Of a stretch of 64,000 nt of DNA, positions 44,397-52,894 are shown piece by piece; positions within the stretch are counted from its first letter, which is position 1; each line of letters begins with the position of its first letter. A program made the position numbers and the translations under genes. A model generated the notes under the pieces. The model did no database searches and was not told where the DNA came from. It saw nothing but the letters and a program-made list of their open reading frames with translations. The stretch is from an uncultured Sutterella sp. (GTDB lineage Bacteria; Pseudomonadota; Gammaproteobacteria; Burkholderiales; Burkholderiaceae_F). The stretch covers positions 124,001 through 188,000 of the forward strand of contig UPZS01000001.1 in assembly GCA_900538905.1 (NCBI GenBank), given 5' to 3'.

Positions 44397-45115
44397 AGGC
44401 GCCCCCAGTGCCAGGCTCTTACCCCGTCAGACTCGGCGTAAGCAACCGTGCCGTTTATGAGAAAGCGGATTTCGTCGAGGATATGGCAGGCGCTTTTTTC
44501 CACGTTTGCCGCATCAACGGTTTCCAGCTTGATCGTTTGAGCGTTCGGTGCCGAAGTCAGGCGAAGCGCCCAAGCGCAGGGCAACGGAGCGCTGTCGCTG
44601 TCATTATTACGCCAGAGTTCGGGCATGGATTCTTCATAACGCACGACGAGAACAGAAGGGCTTGATTGCAGTTTCAAAAATGCTTCGAGCAGTGCACACG
44701 AGGCCGTGACAGGACCGGCGGCCACAGCCGAAGTCGAGGCGTGATTTTTGAGCCAAATCGCCGCTTGGGCGCCCACGGCGTTGTGTACGCTCAGGGCAAA
44801 GTCGGCCGGGCTCATGTCTTCGTGCTGCGAAAGCGTTTGTGTGAGTTTGAATGTGCGGGAAATGTCTCCCCAGCTTGAGGCCCAGACGGTCGGTTCGTCG
44901 GCTTGGGGCTTCAAAGAGGCCAGAGCCGAGAGCGCGCAGCGGCCCAGAGGCGACAGACGACGGCGTACGCCGGCGGGAATCGCGGCGTAGCTAGGCGTTG
45001 TTTCGGCAAGGGGAGCCGGTGCGGAAGTTTGCGCCCAGGCTTGCCAAAGTGCCGGATTGTCGCACCGGGAGCTTACGACGGAGACGTCGGACACATGGAG
45101 TCGAATCGCAGTCAT
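44393..45115 (-). CDS. Ketosynthase-like partner (Ketoacyl-synt_2 type, chain-length-factor-like)
   Basis: 240 residues, about half a normal ketosynthase. It has ADFALSVHNAVGAQAAIWLKN and the TSAVAAGPVTASCALLEAFLKL core seen in the APE cluster partner subunit (ApeC-like). The Cys-His-His catalytic triad is not intact, so it probably acts as the non-catalytic partner of the ketosynthase at 46196, setting chain length. It overlaps the methyltransferase gene by ATGA. Confidence 0.72.
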   Translation of the reverse strand: MTAIRLHVSDVSVVSSRCDNPALWQAWAQTSAPAPLAETTPSYAAIPAGVRRRLSPLGRCALSALASLKPQADEPTVWASSWGDISRTFKLTQTLSQHEDMSPADFALSVHNAVGAQAAIWLKNHASTSAVAAGPVTASCALLEAFLKLQSSPSVLVVRYEESMPELWRNNDSDSAPLPCAWALRLTSAPNAQTIKLETVDAANVEKSACHILDEIRFLINGTVAYAESDGVRAWHWGRL

Positions 45116-46191
45116 TTAGCGGCCGTCGGTTTGAGAATGTAGAGCGTGTGGCTGACGCCCACGTTATCGCGACAATATTCGACATCAAGTCCCGCGTTCT
45201 TGAATACCGAGAGCAAGTCATTGCGGCGGTAAAAGCGCGAGTTGCCGTTGGCCATCGTCGTGAAGTAAAGCGACACAGCAGCAAGCGAAAAACCGGCTGC
45301 CGGGAACTTCTGACCGTCAACTAGACATTCAAGAACGGCAAAGCGACCGCGTTCAGACAAAAGGGGCTTGCACCGCTGCAGGATGCTAACGGCTTCTTCG
45401 GGCGAGAAGCAGTCGAGAAACTGGCTCATCCAAATTACGTCGGCTTTGTGTTCAACGACAGGGACGCAATCGGGCTTGAGCCAGTCGACTTCAGCCGCGG
45501 AGAATCGGTCGGCAAAGGGAGCCAGAATCGAATTGGAGCACGCCGTGGCGCACTGCTGCGGCAAATCAATCAGTGTGACGCGCGTCTGCGGCATAGCCTT
45601 GAGACAGGCGGCTGCAAACTTTCCGGTGTTGCCGCCCACGTCAAATAGAGTTTGTGGAGATAGTCGGTCGCGCAGTTCTTCGGCGAGCATCGCAAAGTAC
45701 CGGTCGGAATAGTAATGATCGAACGCGAACCAACTTTCGCGAGCCGGGTGCGGCAGCTGAGAAATTGCCGGATAAATGGTGTCCCAGTCGCCGAGTTCTT
45801 TGAGCCCCGCGGGTTTCCCTTCGGTAAGAGCCTCGGTCAGGTGATCCATGCCGCGGTAGCAGACGTCGGCTGTGAAATTGAAGTTCACGCGGGTCATTTC
45901 GTCAAAAAGCAAGCACTGACCGGTTTTGGTGAGCGCAAGCGTCCCGTCTTCGGATTTAGTGACGACGTCGCCTGCGGTCAATACGTCGACCAGTACGCCG
46001 ACAGCATAGGGCGTCAGGCTGCAGGCGCGGGCAGCTTCCGTTTCGGTGTCTTCCGCTTCGGAAATGTGCGACAGAAGTCCTGTGGCAAGCGCCGAACGAA
46101 CGGCCTGAAAGAGTACCGGCCCGAAGGCGATGTGCTGTGCCTTGTTGAGCGCTTCGATGATGGATTGATCCGGTTTGCGTTTGACGGGCAT
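45112..46191 (-). CDS. SAM-dependent O-methyltransferase of the aryl-polyene cluster
   Basis: 359 residues from ATG 46191. The N-terminal dimerisation region (SLTPYAVGVLVDVLTAGDVV) and the SAM motif LFDVGGNTGKFA match small-molecule O-methyltransferases. APE head groups often carry a methyl on the aryl ring or an O-methyl group; the exact site is unknown. It starts 4 bp after the ketosynthase stop. Confidence 0.8.
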   Translation of the reverse strand: MPVKRKPDQSIIEALNKAQHIAFGPVLFQAVRSALATGLLSHISEAEDTETEAARACSLTPYAVGVLVDVLTAGDVVTKSEDGTLALTKTGQCLLFDEMTRVNFNFTADVCYRGMDHLTEALTEGKPAGLKELGDWDTIYPAISQLPHPARESWFAFDHYYSDRYFAMLAEELRDRLSPQTLFDVGGNTGKFAAACLKAMPQTRVTLIDLPQQCATACSNSILAPFADRFSAAEVDWLKPDCVPVVEHKADVIWMSQFLDCFSPEEAVSILQRCKPLLSERGRFAVLECLVDGQKFPAAGFSLAAVSLYFTTMANGNSRFYRRNDLLSVFKNAGLDVEYCRDNVGVSHTLYILKPTAAK

Positions 46192-46195
46192 CGGA

Positions 46196-47443
46196 CTACT
46201 CCTTGTAGCGACCGAAGATGAGCGACGTGTTGATGCCGCCAAAGGCAAAGTTGTTGCTCATGATGTAGTTGGTGTTCAATTCCAACGGTTGATTACGGAT
46301 ATAAGCGAGATCACTGCAGTCTTCAGCCACATTTTCCAGATTGATGGTCGGCGCGAACCATCCCTCATTCATCATCATGATCGACATCCAGGCTTCAAGT
46401 GACCCGCAGGCGCCGAGCGTGTGTCCCATGTAGCTCTTGAGGGTTGATACGGGGGTTTTATTGCCGAAAACGGCGGCCATGGCTTGCGATTCGGCACTGT
46501 CGCCGCGATCGGTGGCCGTGCCGTGAGCATTGATGTAGCCGATGTCCGCTGCGTTGAGTCCCGCATCAGCAAGCGCCAGACGCATCGCCTGCGCCATTTG
46601 TTCGGATTGGGGACTGGTGATGTGCGTGCCGTCGGAGTTGGTGCCGAAACCCAGCACCTCGGCATAAATCTTGGCGCCGCGTGCCTTGGCGAAGTCAAGC
46701 TCCTCGAGAATCAGGGTGCAGCCGCCTTCGCCGATCACCAAACCGTCGCGTTGGGCGTCGAAGGGACGCGGAGACAGCTCCGGATGGTCGTTGTAGTTGG
46801 TGCTCGTGGCAAAAAGCGTATCGAAAATGGCTGCGTCGGAAGCGTCAAGCTCTTCGCTGCCGCCTGCGATCATGGCTTTGGCACGGTCGGCGAGAATCGT
46901 TTCGTAGGCATAGCCGATGGCCTGCGAGGACGAGGTGCAGGCAGAACTCGTTGTGATGATGCGGCCCTTGATCTTGAAGAACACGCCGATGTTGACCGCT
47001 GCCGTGTGCGACATCATGCGCACATAGGTGTTGGCGTTCATGTCGGACGTGGAACGCTTCAAAATGAGGCTTGCGATGTCCGCGACGGCCGAGGGCGTGC
47101 CGGCACTCGAGCCGTAGGCGATACCGAGATCCCCCGAACTCAGAAATGCCTGATTGTCCAGAAGTCCTGCATCTGCCAGCGCCACTTCCGTCGCGCGAAC
47201 ACCCAAAAGTCCCACGCGGCCCATGCTGCGTGTGCTTTTGCGGTTGTACTTGGCAGGATCGAGCTCAAAGGGGGCGGCGGGGCACCCCAAGCGCGTATGC
47301 AATCCTTTGATGTCAGACCATTCCTGCATCACCTGTACGGCATTGGTGCAGCTTTTGAGTTTCGCGGAAACAGATTCCCAATCGTTGCCAAGCGGGCTGA
47401 TGGCGCCGAAGCCGGTGACGACAACGCGCTTTTTATTGCTCAT
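46196..47443 (-). CDS. Beta-ketoacyl-ACP synthase II-type ketosynthase of the aryl-polyene cluster
   Basis: 415 residues. The active-site triad is C169 (TTSSACTSSSQ), H307 (NAHGTATDRGD) and H341 (SYMGHTLGACG), so it is catalytic. This is the ApeO-like elongating enzyme, extending the aryl-ACP with malonyl-ACP. It overlaps the ketoreductase by ATGA and precedes the methyltransferase. Confidence 0.9.
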   Translation of the reverse strand: MSNKKRVVVTGFGAISPLGNDWESVSAKLKSCTNAVQVMQEWSDIKGLHTRLGCPAAPFELDPAKYNRKSTRSMGRVGLLGVRATEVALADAGLLDNQAFLSSGDLGIAYGSSAGTPSAVADIASLILKRSTSDMNANTYVRMMSHTAAVNIGVFFKIKGRIITTSSACTSSSQAIGYAYETILADRAKAMIAGGSEELDASDAAIFDTLFATSTNYNDHPELSPRPFDAQRDGLVIGEGGCTLILEELDFAKARGAKIYAEVLGFGTNSDGTHITSPQSEQMAQAMRLALADAGLNAADIGYINAHGTATDRGDSAESQAMAAVFGNKTPVSTLKSYMGHTLGACGSLEAWMSIMMMNEGWFAPTINLENVAEDCSDLAYIRNQPLELNTNYIMSNNFAFGGINTSLIFGRYKE

Positions 47444-48180
47444 GCCAAACCTCCGTTAACGCCGATGACCTGACGGGTCACATAAGATGCCGCTTCGCTC
47501 ATCAGAAAAGAAACGACGCCGGCGACTTCCTCGGGTTTGCCTATGCGACGCATCGGGATGAGTTGCATGGCGTGTTCGAGCACTTCTTCGGTGACCATTT
47601 CCGTTTCGATCAGTCCCGGTGCGACGGCGTTGACCGTAATCGAACGGCTGGCGAGTTCCGTGGCGAGCGCTTTGGCAGCGCCGATAAGACCAGCCTTGGC
47701 TGCCGAATAATTTACTTGGCCTCGGTTGCCCACCACGCCCGAAACGGAGCTGATTACAACGATGCGGCCCGGTTTGCGGCGGCGCACCATCGGCATCACC
47801 ATCGGTTGCACGACGTTGTAAAAGCCTGTGAGGTCAGTATGAATCACGCTGTCCCAATCTTCGGAGGGCATGGCCGCGAACGTGCCGTCGCGGGCGATGC
47901 CGGCGTTGGCGACGATTCCGTAGTAGGCGCCGTTTGCTTCTACGTCGGCCAGAAGCGCCTGTTGAGCAGCCTCTCGGTCGCAGACGTCGAAGGTCAGCGA
48001 ACGTGCTTTCCCGCCGGCTTGAGCGATCAGCCCGAGCGTTTCGTCAAGCGCGGCCGACGGTTTGGACCCGTGCACTACAACACAAAAGCCGTCGCGGGCC
48101 AGTTGCAGAGCAATGGCGCGGCCGATGCCGCGGGAGGCGCCGGTAACAAGAACGGTAAGGTCAGTAGAAGAAGTCATCAT
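47440..48180 (-). CDS. 3-oxoacyl-ACP reductase (FabG-type) of the aryl-polyene cluster
   Basis: 246 residues from ATG 48180, chosen for the ATGA overlap with the dehydratase stop. GASRGIG binds NADPH; catalytic Ser/Tyr/Lys are in ISSVSG and YSAAKAGL. It reduces the beta-keto intermediate, as ApeQ does. All steps needed for polyene elongation (condense, reduce, dehydrate) are thus in the operon. Confidence 0.9.
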   Translation of the reverse strand: MMTSSTDLTVLVTGASRGIGRAIALQLARDGFCVVVHGSKPSAALDETLGLIAQAGGKARSLTFDVCDREAAQQALLADVEANGAYYGIVANAGIARDGTFAAMPSEDWDSVIHTDLTGFYNVVQPMVMPMVRRRKPGRIVVISSVSGVVGNRGQVNYSAAKAGLIGAAKALATELASRSITVNAVAPGLIETEMVTEEVLEHAMQLIPMRRIGKPEEVAGVVSFLMSEAASYVTRQVIGVNGGLA

Positions 48181-48647
48181 TGTGCAAAGGTCGTTCGAAC
48201 GAATTCTTGAAGGTCGCGAGGGCGGTAAACCGTGAGGACGGCGCTGGCCACTTCGGTGTTGTTTTCGAGCACGCGGCACTCGAATTGACTCGTAAGTTCT
48301 TCTTGTCCGAAAAAGAGGCAGCGCGTATCAATGTCAAAGACGTCGCCTTCGGCAAGCGTTTTTTTGTGCAGTTGCACTTTGCGCGAGCCCAACAAAAATC
48401 CTACGCGAGGGCCGATGCCCGACTCGCTGTCTCGGATGCCTGCAAAAACGCCTACCGTCTGCGCCATGAATTCGATGAAAAGACTGTTGGGATACGAGCC
48501 GTCGGCTTGACGAAATAGGGAGCATTGCTCGCCGACGGTCACGCGGCAGCGAGTCGTTTCGGCATCTGCCGCCAACACGCGGTCAATGAGCAGCATCGGA
48601 GTACGATGCGGCAGGTAACGGGAAGGATCGCAGCAAAAGGAACTCAT
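48177..48647 (-). CDS. 3-hydroxyacyl-ACP dehydratase, ApeP-like
   Basis: 156 residues, hot-dog fold. YLPHRTPMLLIDRV holds the catalytic-type histidine and NSLFIEFMAQTVGVFAG the helix region of FabA/FabZ-like enzymes. It partners with the dehydratase domain fused to the ligase to form an ApeI-ApeP-type pair, as shown in E. coli. It overlaps the first ketosynthase gene by ATGA. Confidence 0.85.
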   Translation of the reverse strand: MSSFCCDPSRYLPHRTPMLLIDRVLAADAETTRCRVTVGEQCSLFRQADGSYPNSLFIEFMAQTVGVFAGIRDSESGIGPRVGFLLGSRKVQLHKKTLAEGDVFDIDTRCLFFGQEELTSQFECRVLENNTEVASAVLTVYRPRDLQEFVRTTFAQ

Positions 48648-49828
48648 GGCGAAACTCGACTGAAAACAGCGCTAGCGTTGGAGCCTCCGAAAGCAAAGGC
48701 GTTTGCAACGATGTGACGAATCTCCCGACCAAGGACGCGAGTCTGCGTGAGCACATGAGCCGGCGCAAGCGTAGGATCGACTGTTTCGATTCCTGCACTC
48801 GGCGGCAACACACCGTCGGGATTGTCCGTTAAAAGAGCGGCGGCAATGGCGGCCTGAAGGGCCCCTGCGCCGGCCAGAGTGTGTCCCGAAAGCGACTTAT
48901 AAGAGGCACAAGGCACGTCAGTGCCGAAGACTCTTTCAATGGCTTTGGCTTCCATGCTGTCGTTGAGCGGCGTTCCCGTGCCGTGTGCAATGACCAGATC
49001 GATGTCGGCAAGGCAAAGACCGGCAGATTCGAGCGCCAGACGCATGGCTTGAGCGGCTTGGATGCCTTCGGGCTCAGGAGCAGAGAGATGGTGCGCGTCA
49101 GTTGTCAATCCGGCACCTCTGTAAGCGAGAAAAGCATTTGAGCAGTGACGAGTCATGGCTACGAGCGCACCGCCTTCGCCCAGATTGATGCCTTTGCGAC
49201 CCGCGGAAAAAGGAGTGCAGGGCTCGAGGCTCACGGCTGAAAGAGCAGAAAAGCCCGCATTTGTGAATTGGCAGAAACCGTCGCAACCGCCGGCAATTAC
49301 CAGATCAGCCAAATTGGCGCCAAGAAGCTGTGCAGCGCTTTCAAGCGCCAAGAGCCCGGAAGAGCAGGCGTTGCTGACCGTGTAGACGGGACCGCGCGCC
49401 CCAATTTTGTCGGCGACAAAGCGAGCAGGTTCAAAAAGATTGAGATCCCGGATGGAAAAGTTTTCCGGCAGTTGTTGTGTGCGAACATACTCGGACATGC
49501 CTTCTTCAATGCGGTGCATGCCTGAAGTACAGGCACCGAGTACGACGGCGACGCGATCGGGGGCAATGCTTGGGAGCAATTCCTGAAGTTCAGACATTTG
49601 CTCCAAACAGAGTTCCAAGAGCATTGCCGTGCGGTTGCTGTTCTGCGAAGGTGTCAGATCGGACAAGAATCCGCAATAAAAGGTTTTGTTCGGATCGGGG
49701 GCTAGTCCGTTGTGAAAGCGCATAGCCGAGGAACGTTGACCGAACAAGGTCTGGCGAAGCTCTTGCAAACCGATGCCGGCGGCCGAAACGGTTCCGAGAC
49801 TATGGATGTAGAGCGCAGACCGGGGCAT
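48644..49828 (-). CDS. Beta-ketoacyl synthase, ApeR-like, first gene of the aryl-polyene operon
   Basis: 394 residues from ATG 49828; a TTG at 49879 is an alternative start, and neither has a clear ribosome site. Triad C155 (VSNACSSG), H282 (IAHGTGTP) and H316 (LSGHTLAG) is complete, so it is an active ketosynthase. Together with the other ketosynthase it suits starter extension. It is first in the 13-gene operon and faces the AlbA_2 gene across a 310-bp spacer. Confidence 0.85.
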   Translation of the reverse strand: MPRSALYIHSLGTVSAAGIGLQELRQTLFGQRSSAMRFHNGLAPDPNKTFYCGFLSDLTPSQNSNRTAMLLELCLEQMSELQELLPSIAPDRVAVVLGACTSGMHRIEEGMSEYVRTQQLPENFSIRDLNLFEPARFVADKIGARGPVYTVSNACSSGLLALESAAQLLGANLADLVIAGGCDGFCQFTNAGFSALSAVSLEPCTPFSAGRKGINLGEGGALVAMTRHCSNAFLAYRGAGLTTDAHHLSAPEPEGIQAAQAMRLALESAGLCLADIDLVIAHGTGTPLNDSMEAKAIERVFGTDVPCASYKSLSGHTLAGAGALQAAIAAALLTDNPDGVLPPSAGIETVDPTLAPAHVLTQTRVLGREIRHIVANAFAFGGSNASAVFSRVSP

Positions 49829-50138
49829 GGGATCGACTGGTGGCGATGACGGAAGTTTGACGTATGTTGCGTAAGACAAGAAGGCTGTGTCGATCGGTCA
49901 AAACCTGAACGGCAGAGCATTCGTGCCATCGGAGGCCACATTATAAATGGAGGGTTTGGGTGATTCGAAAGAGTACTTACGTCATTTCGGGGAGAAGTGA
50001 ATAAATCAAGTGAGAAAGTGAACAAAATTGGATAGAATGTGAACAAGAAACGTAACAAGTGAACAACATGATGAGATTTTTTTGTTAAAAATGCGCAACT
50101 GAATGTGTGCATTTTCTGATGCCTCCTCGAAAAAGCAA
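49829..50138. other. 310-bp divergent spacer with phased repeats
   Basis: No gene is seen. The half nearest the AlbA_2 gene is A/T-rich and carries repeats of GTGAACAA (see repeat entry). It must hold the promoters of both the APE operon and the AlbA_2 gene, though none could be placed with confidence. Confidence 0.6.
49997..50066 (+). repeat. Phased GTGAAYAA direct repeats upstream of the AlbA_2 gene
   Basis: GTGAATAA at 49997, GTGAACAA at 50018, 50039 and 50059: spacing 21, 21 and 20 bp, two helical turns. Degenerate copies lie at 50010 (GTGAGAAA) and 50052 (GTAACAA), each 13 bp after a full copy. The regular phasing on one side of the helix suggests a multi-site operator, perhaps for the adjacent regulator. 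Confidence 0.7.
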
Positions 50139-51587
50139 ATGACACCAACTGAACTGTTAGATCTAGTGGATAGCGTTCGCAAAAACAAAGCGGAAAGCAA
50201 CTTTTTGGAACTGAAAAAAGCGCATCTAGGCAGCCCCAAACGCCTGTATGACACGTTGTCAAGCTTTTCAAACCAAGATGGTGGTGGTGTCATTCTTTTT
50301 GGATTGGATGAAGACAATGACTTTGAAGCAGTTGGTGTCTACGATCCTCAAGATCTGCAACGGCAAATTAAAAATCAATGTCGACAAATGCAACCACCCG
50401 TAAGAGCCGTTTTAACGGTGGCAGAAAGGGAGGGAAAGCATTTCGTGGCCGCTGAAATTCCAGGATTGGACTATGCCCAGCGTCCTTGTTTTTATGCGGG
50501 AGCCGGACGGATGAAAGGTGCTTTTGTCCGCGTTGGGGACAGCGATGAGCCGATGTCGGAGTATGAAATTTACAGTTTTGAGGCGTTTCGGCAGAAGTAT
50601 CAGGATGATATAGCAATCGTTCAGACAGCAGAGCGTTCGGATTTGGATTCGGAAGCAATTGAGCGATATATCGCTAGGCTCAAGGCCGGAAAGCCAAACC
50701 TCAGTCGACTCCCTGATGAGCAGATTTATCGGTTGATGAATCTCCTTAAAGGAGGACATCCGACTGTCGCTGCCATGTTGCTCTTCGGGCTTTATCCTCA
50801 AGCTTTTTTTCCTCAGTTGAGCATCATTGCGACCGTTGTACCTGGAGTCAGTGTAGGTGAAACAGGGGCTGATGGTGAACGATTTTCTGACAACGAACGA
50901 ATCGACGGCACAATCGAGGAGATGCTTGAGCGGACCATACGTTTTGTGGCTAGAAACATCCGTGTCAAAACCATCATCAATCCCGAGACAGGAAAACGGG
51001 AAGACAAACCGCAGTATTCGATGGTGGCCGTAAGAGAGGCGATACTTAATGCGTTGGTGCACCGCGATTACAGCATGCATACTCAGGGCCAACCAATTGA
51101 GGTGAAAATTTTCCAAAATCGACTGGAGATAGCAAACCCAGGAGGCCTCTACGGTCGCATGACATTAGATCAGCTGGGGCGTGTGCAACCAGATACGAGA
51201 AATCCGGTACTGGTCAATGCTTTGGAGGTGCTAGGACTCACCGAAAATCGTTATTCTGGCATTCCGGTGATGTGCAAAGAGGCTGAGCGGCTTGGAATGG
51301 AAAAGCCGATATTTGAGGATCAGAGAGGAAGTTTTCGAGTGACATTTTTGGGGCAGACTCTCAATCAACAGAGTGTTGCGTTACCTGGTGGACGATCAGA
51401 GGACGATATTCTGTCTTTCTGTGCACAACCCCGCAGTCGCGAAGAGTTGAAAGTTTTTTTGGGTGTAAACACGACGTCTTATATGATGCGCAAATTCGTC
51501 ATGCCGTTGATCGTAAAAGGTAGACTTGTACTGACGTTGCCTAACGCGCCAAAAAGTTCCAAACAACGGTTTGTAACAGTGGCTTGA
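50139..51587 (+). CDS. AlbA_2 (Schlafen-type) plus GHKL ATPase-like putative regulator (COG2865)
   Basis: 482 residues from ATG 50139 (ATG 50103 also in frame). Residues about 15-130 form the AlbA_2/Schlafen-type domain (NFLELKKAHL, SNQDGGGVILFGLDE). About 305-380 is a HATPase_c_4-like region (REAILNALVHRDYS, ANPGGLYGR). A winged-helix-like C-terminus follows. Such proteins are annotated as transcriptional regulators; some sit in defence or mobile loci. Base composition is visibly A/T-richer than neighbours, suggesting transfer. Target unknown; the repeats upstream are candidates. Confidence 0.75.
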   Translation: MTPTELLDLVDSVRKNKAESNFLELKKAHLGSPKRLYDTLSSFSNQDGGGVILFGLDEDNDFEAVGVYDPQDLQRQIKNQCRQMQPPVRAVLTVAEREGKHFVAAEIPGLDYAQRPCFYAGAGRMKGAFVRVGDSDEPMSEYEIYSFEAFRQKYQDDIAIVQTAERSDLDSEAIERYIARLKAGKPNLSRLPDEQIYRLMNLLKGGHPTVAAMLLFGLYPQAFFPQLSIIATVVPGVSVGETGADGERFSDNERIDGTIEEMLERTIRFVARNIRVKTIINPETGKREDKPQYSMVAVREAILNALVHRDYSMHTQGQPIEVKIFQNRLEIANPGGLYGRMTLDQLGRVQPDTRNPVLVNALEVLGLTENRYSGIPVMCKEAERLGMEKPIFEDQRGSFRVTFLGQTLNQQSVALPGGRSEDDILSFCAQPRSREELKVFLGVNTTSYMMRKFVMPLIVKGRLVLTLPNAPKSSKQRFVTVA

Positions 51588-51607
51588 GTTAGACTTGGAG
51601 AGAGGAC

Positions 51608-52039
51608 ATGAACAGAAGAACTCTGATTGTTGCTACTACGGCGGCTCTTTTGCTGAGTATGGGAACGATGCTGCAGGCCGCGCCCGTTGCTGAGGTTATT
51701 TCGTATGATCAAAGCGGACTCAAGGCATCGGATGAACGTATTCACCAAGCGATCAAGCAGGCAGCGGAAATGCGCAAGTGGGGAATTGTTTCGGACAAGC
51801 CCGGTAAGGTTCTTTTGGTGTATCCGACCAATAATCGATCTCTGCATTATCAGGCAACCGTGAGTGTCACCTATGGGAAAGGCTCTTATAAGGTCGAGTA
51901 CGTCAAGAGCCGAGGTTTGGATGAGAGACCCAATGGCTGCTATGGTAAAGAGGGCGTGGTATGCGTGCACCGCAACGTCAATCGCTGGATTGCCAATCTC
52001 GGCAAGGATCTCAACCGACTGTTGACTCAAAACTGGTAA
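51608..52039 (+). CDS. Small secreted protein of unknown function
   Basis: 143 residues with a signal peptide (RRTLIVATTAALLLSMGTMLQA, cleavage likely before APVAEV). The mature 118 or so residues are mostly beta-prone with two cysteines (GCYGKEGVVC) that could form a disulfide. GAGAGGAC precedes ATG 51608. I do not recognise a family. It lies 20 bp after the AlbA_2 gene and ends at a terminator, so the two may be co-transcribed. Confidence 0.6.
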   Translation: MNRRTLIVATTAALLLSMGTMLQAAPVAEVISYDQSGLKASDERIHQAIKQAAEMRKWGIVSDKPGKVLLVYPTNNRSLHYQATVSVTYGKGSYKVEYVKSRGLDERPNGCYGKEGVVCVHRNVNRWIANLGKDLNRLLTQNW

Positions 52040-52070
52040 GAGTTGCATTTCTAAACTAAAGCGATGGCGA

Positions 52071-52109
52071 AAAAAGGCACTTTTTCCGGAAATGGAGGGT
52101 GCCTTTTTT
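52071..52109 (+). terminator. Terminator after the secreted protein
   Basis: AAAAAGGCAC (52071-52080) pairs with GTGCCTTTTTT (52099-52109), a stem with a T-run. Confidence 0.85.
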
Positions 52110-52142
52110 CAAAAGTTGAATGCATAAAAAATTATTCGTTCT

Positions 52143-52158
52143 ACATAAAAATTTATGT
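52143..52158. promoter_or_regulatory. Perfect palindrome directly before the YheO-type gene, candidate autoregulatory operator
   Basis: ACATAAA (52143-52149) and TTTATGT (52152-52158) around AA. It ends 3 bp before ATG 52162, so a bound protein would block transcription or translation initiation. Confidence 0.5.
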
Positions 52159-52161
52159 AAA

Positions 52162-52863
52162 ATGAGCAACATGACTATGCATCCCGCTCTTCGTTCCTAC
52201 GTCGGTGTTGCCGATCTTCTTGTTCGCACGTTTGCCGATTGCGAGGTGGTACTCCACGACCTCACCGTTCCGCAACGCTCGGTTGTGTACGTTGCCAATC
52301 CGGTGGTGACAGGTCGCAAAGTCGGCGAAAGTTTCGAGCATTTGATTGAGGAGGCTATTAAAGCCGGCAATCCTGAGGACGGTATTCTCGCCAACTACTA
52401 TTTTGAGAAGAACGGTCGTTTGATCCGTTCCTCGACGCTTTTGATTCGAGACGATTCGGAGCGACTGGTCGGAGCTCTGTGCATCAACTTAGATACCCGA
52501 GCCGCCACGCAAGCGATGGACTACTTGTCGTCATTGTTGCCGGGACTACCCCCGAGCGGCAAACACCTGTCGACAGCTGCATCAATCGCAACGAAGCCGC
52601 ACAAACTCGCTCGAGAGCTTCCCGAACAAGGTGTCCAGGATTTCGTGGCCGATTTTGTGGATCGAATTGTGCAGGAAGATGCAGGCGGCGAACGACTCTC
52701 ACGCGAAGCTCGTCTGCGAATGCTCGAATTCATGGATCGTCGCGGCGTGTTCCTTGTTAAAGGCTCGATTGAGCTTGTAGCGCAGAAATTAAATTTGGCC
52801 AAAGCGACGCTTTACGGCGACTTGGATGCCGTTCGGGGACGGCGGAAAACGGACAAAAACTGA
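52162..52863 (+). CDS. YheO/DauR-type transcriptional regulator (PAS-like plus HTH_22)
   Basis: About 233 residues from ATG 52162; ATG 52120 and ATG 52171 are alternatives, all without a good ribosome site. N-terminal YheO-like PAS domain (VVLHDLTVPQRSVVYVANP, GALCINLD) and C-terminal HTH (LVAQKLNLAKATLYGDLDAVR). DauR-type relatives sense D-amino acids and control PLP enzymes. The threonine synthase-like gene follows 31 bp on and is the likely target. Confidence 0.85.
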   Translation: MSNMTMHPALRSYVGVADLLVRTFADCEVVLHDLTVPQRSVVYVANPVVTGRKVGESFEHLIEEAIKAGNPEDGILANYYFEKNGRLIRSSTLLIRDDSERLVGALCINLDTRAATQAMDYLSSLLPGLPPSGKHLSTAASIATKPHKLARELPEQGVQDFVADFVDRIVQEDAGGERLSREARLRMLEFMDRRGVFLVKGSIELVAQKLNLAKATLYGDLDAVRGRRKTDKN

Positions 52864-52894
52864 ACTGAAACAGCCTTTTTGACGGAGGTTTCTG

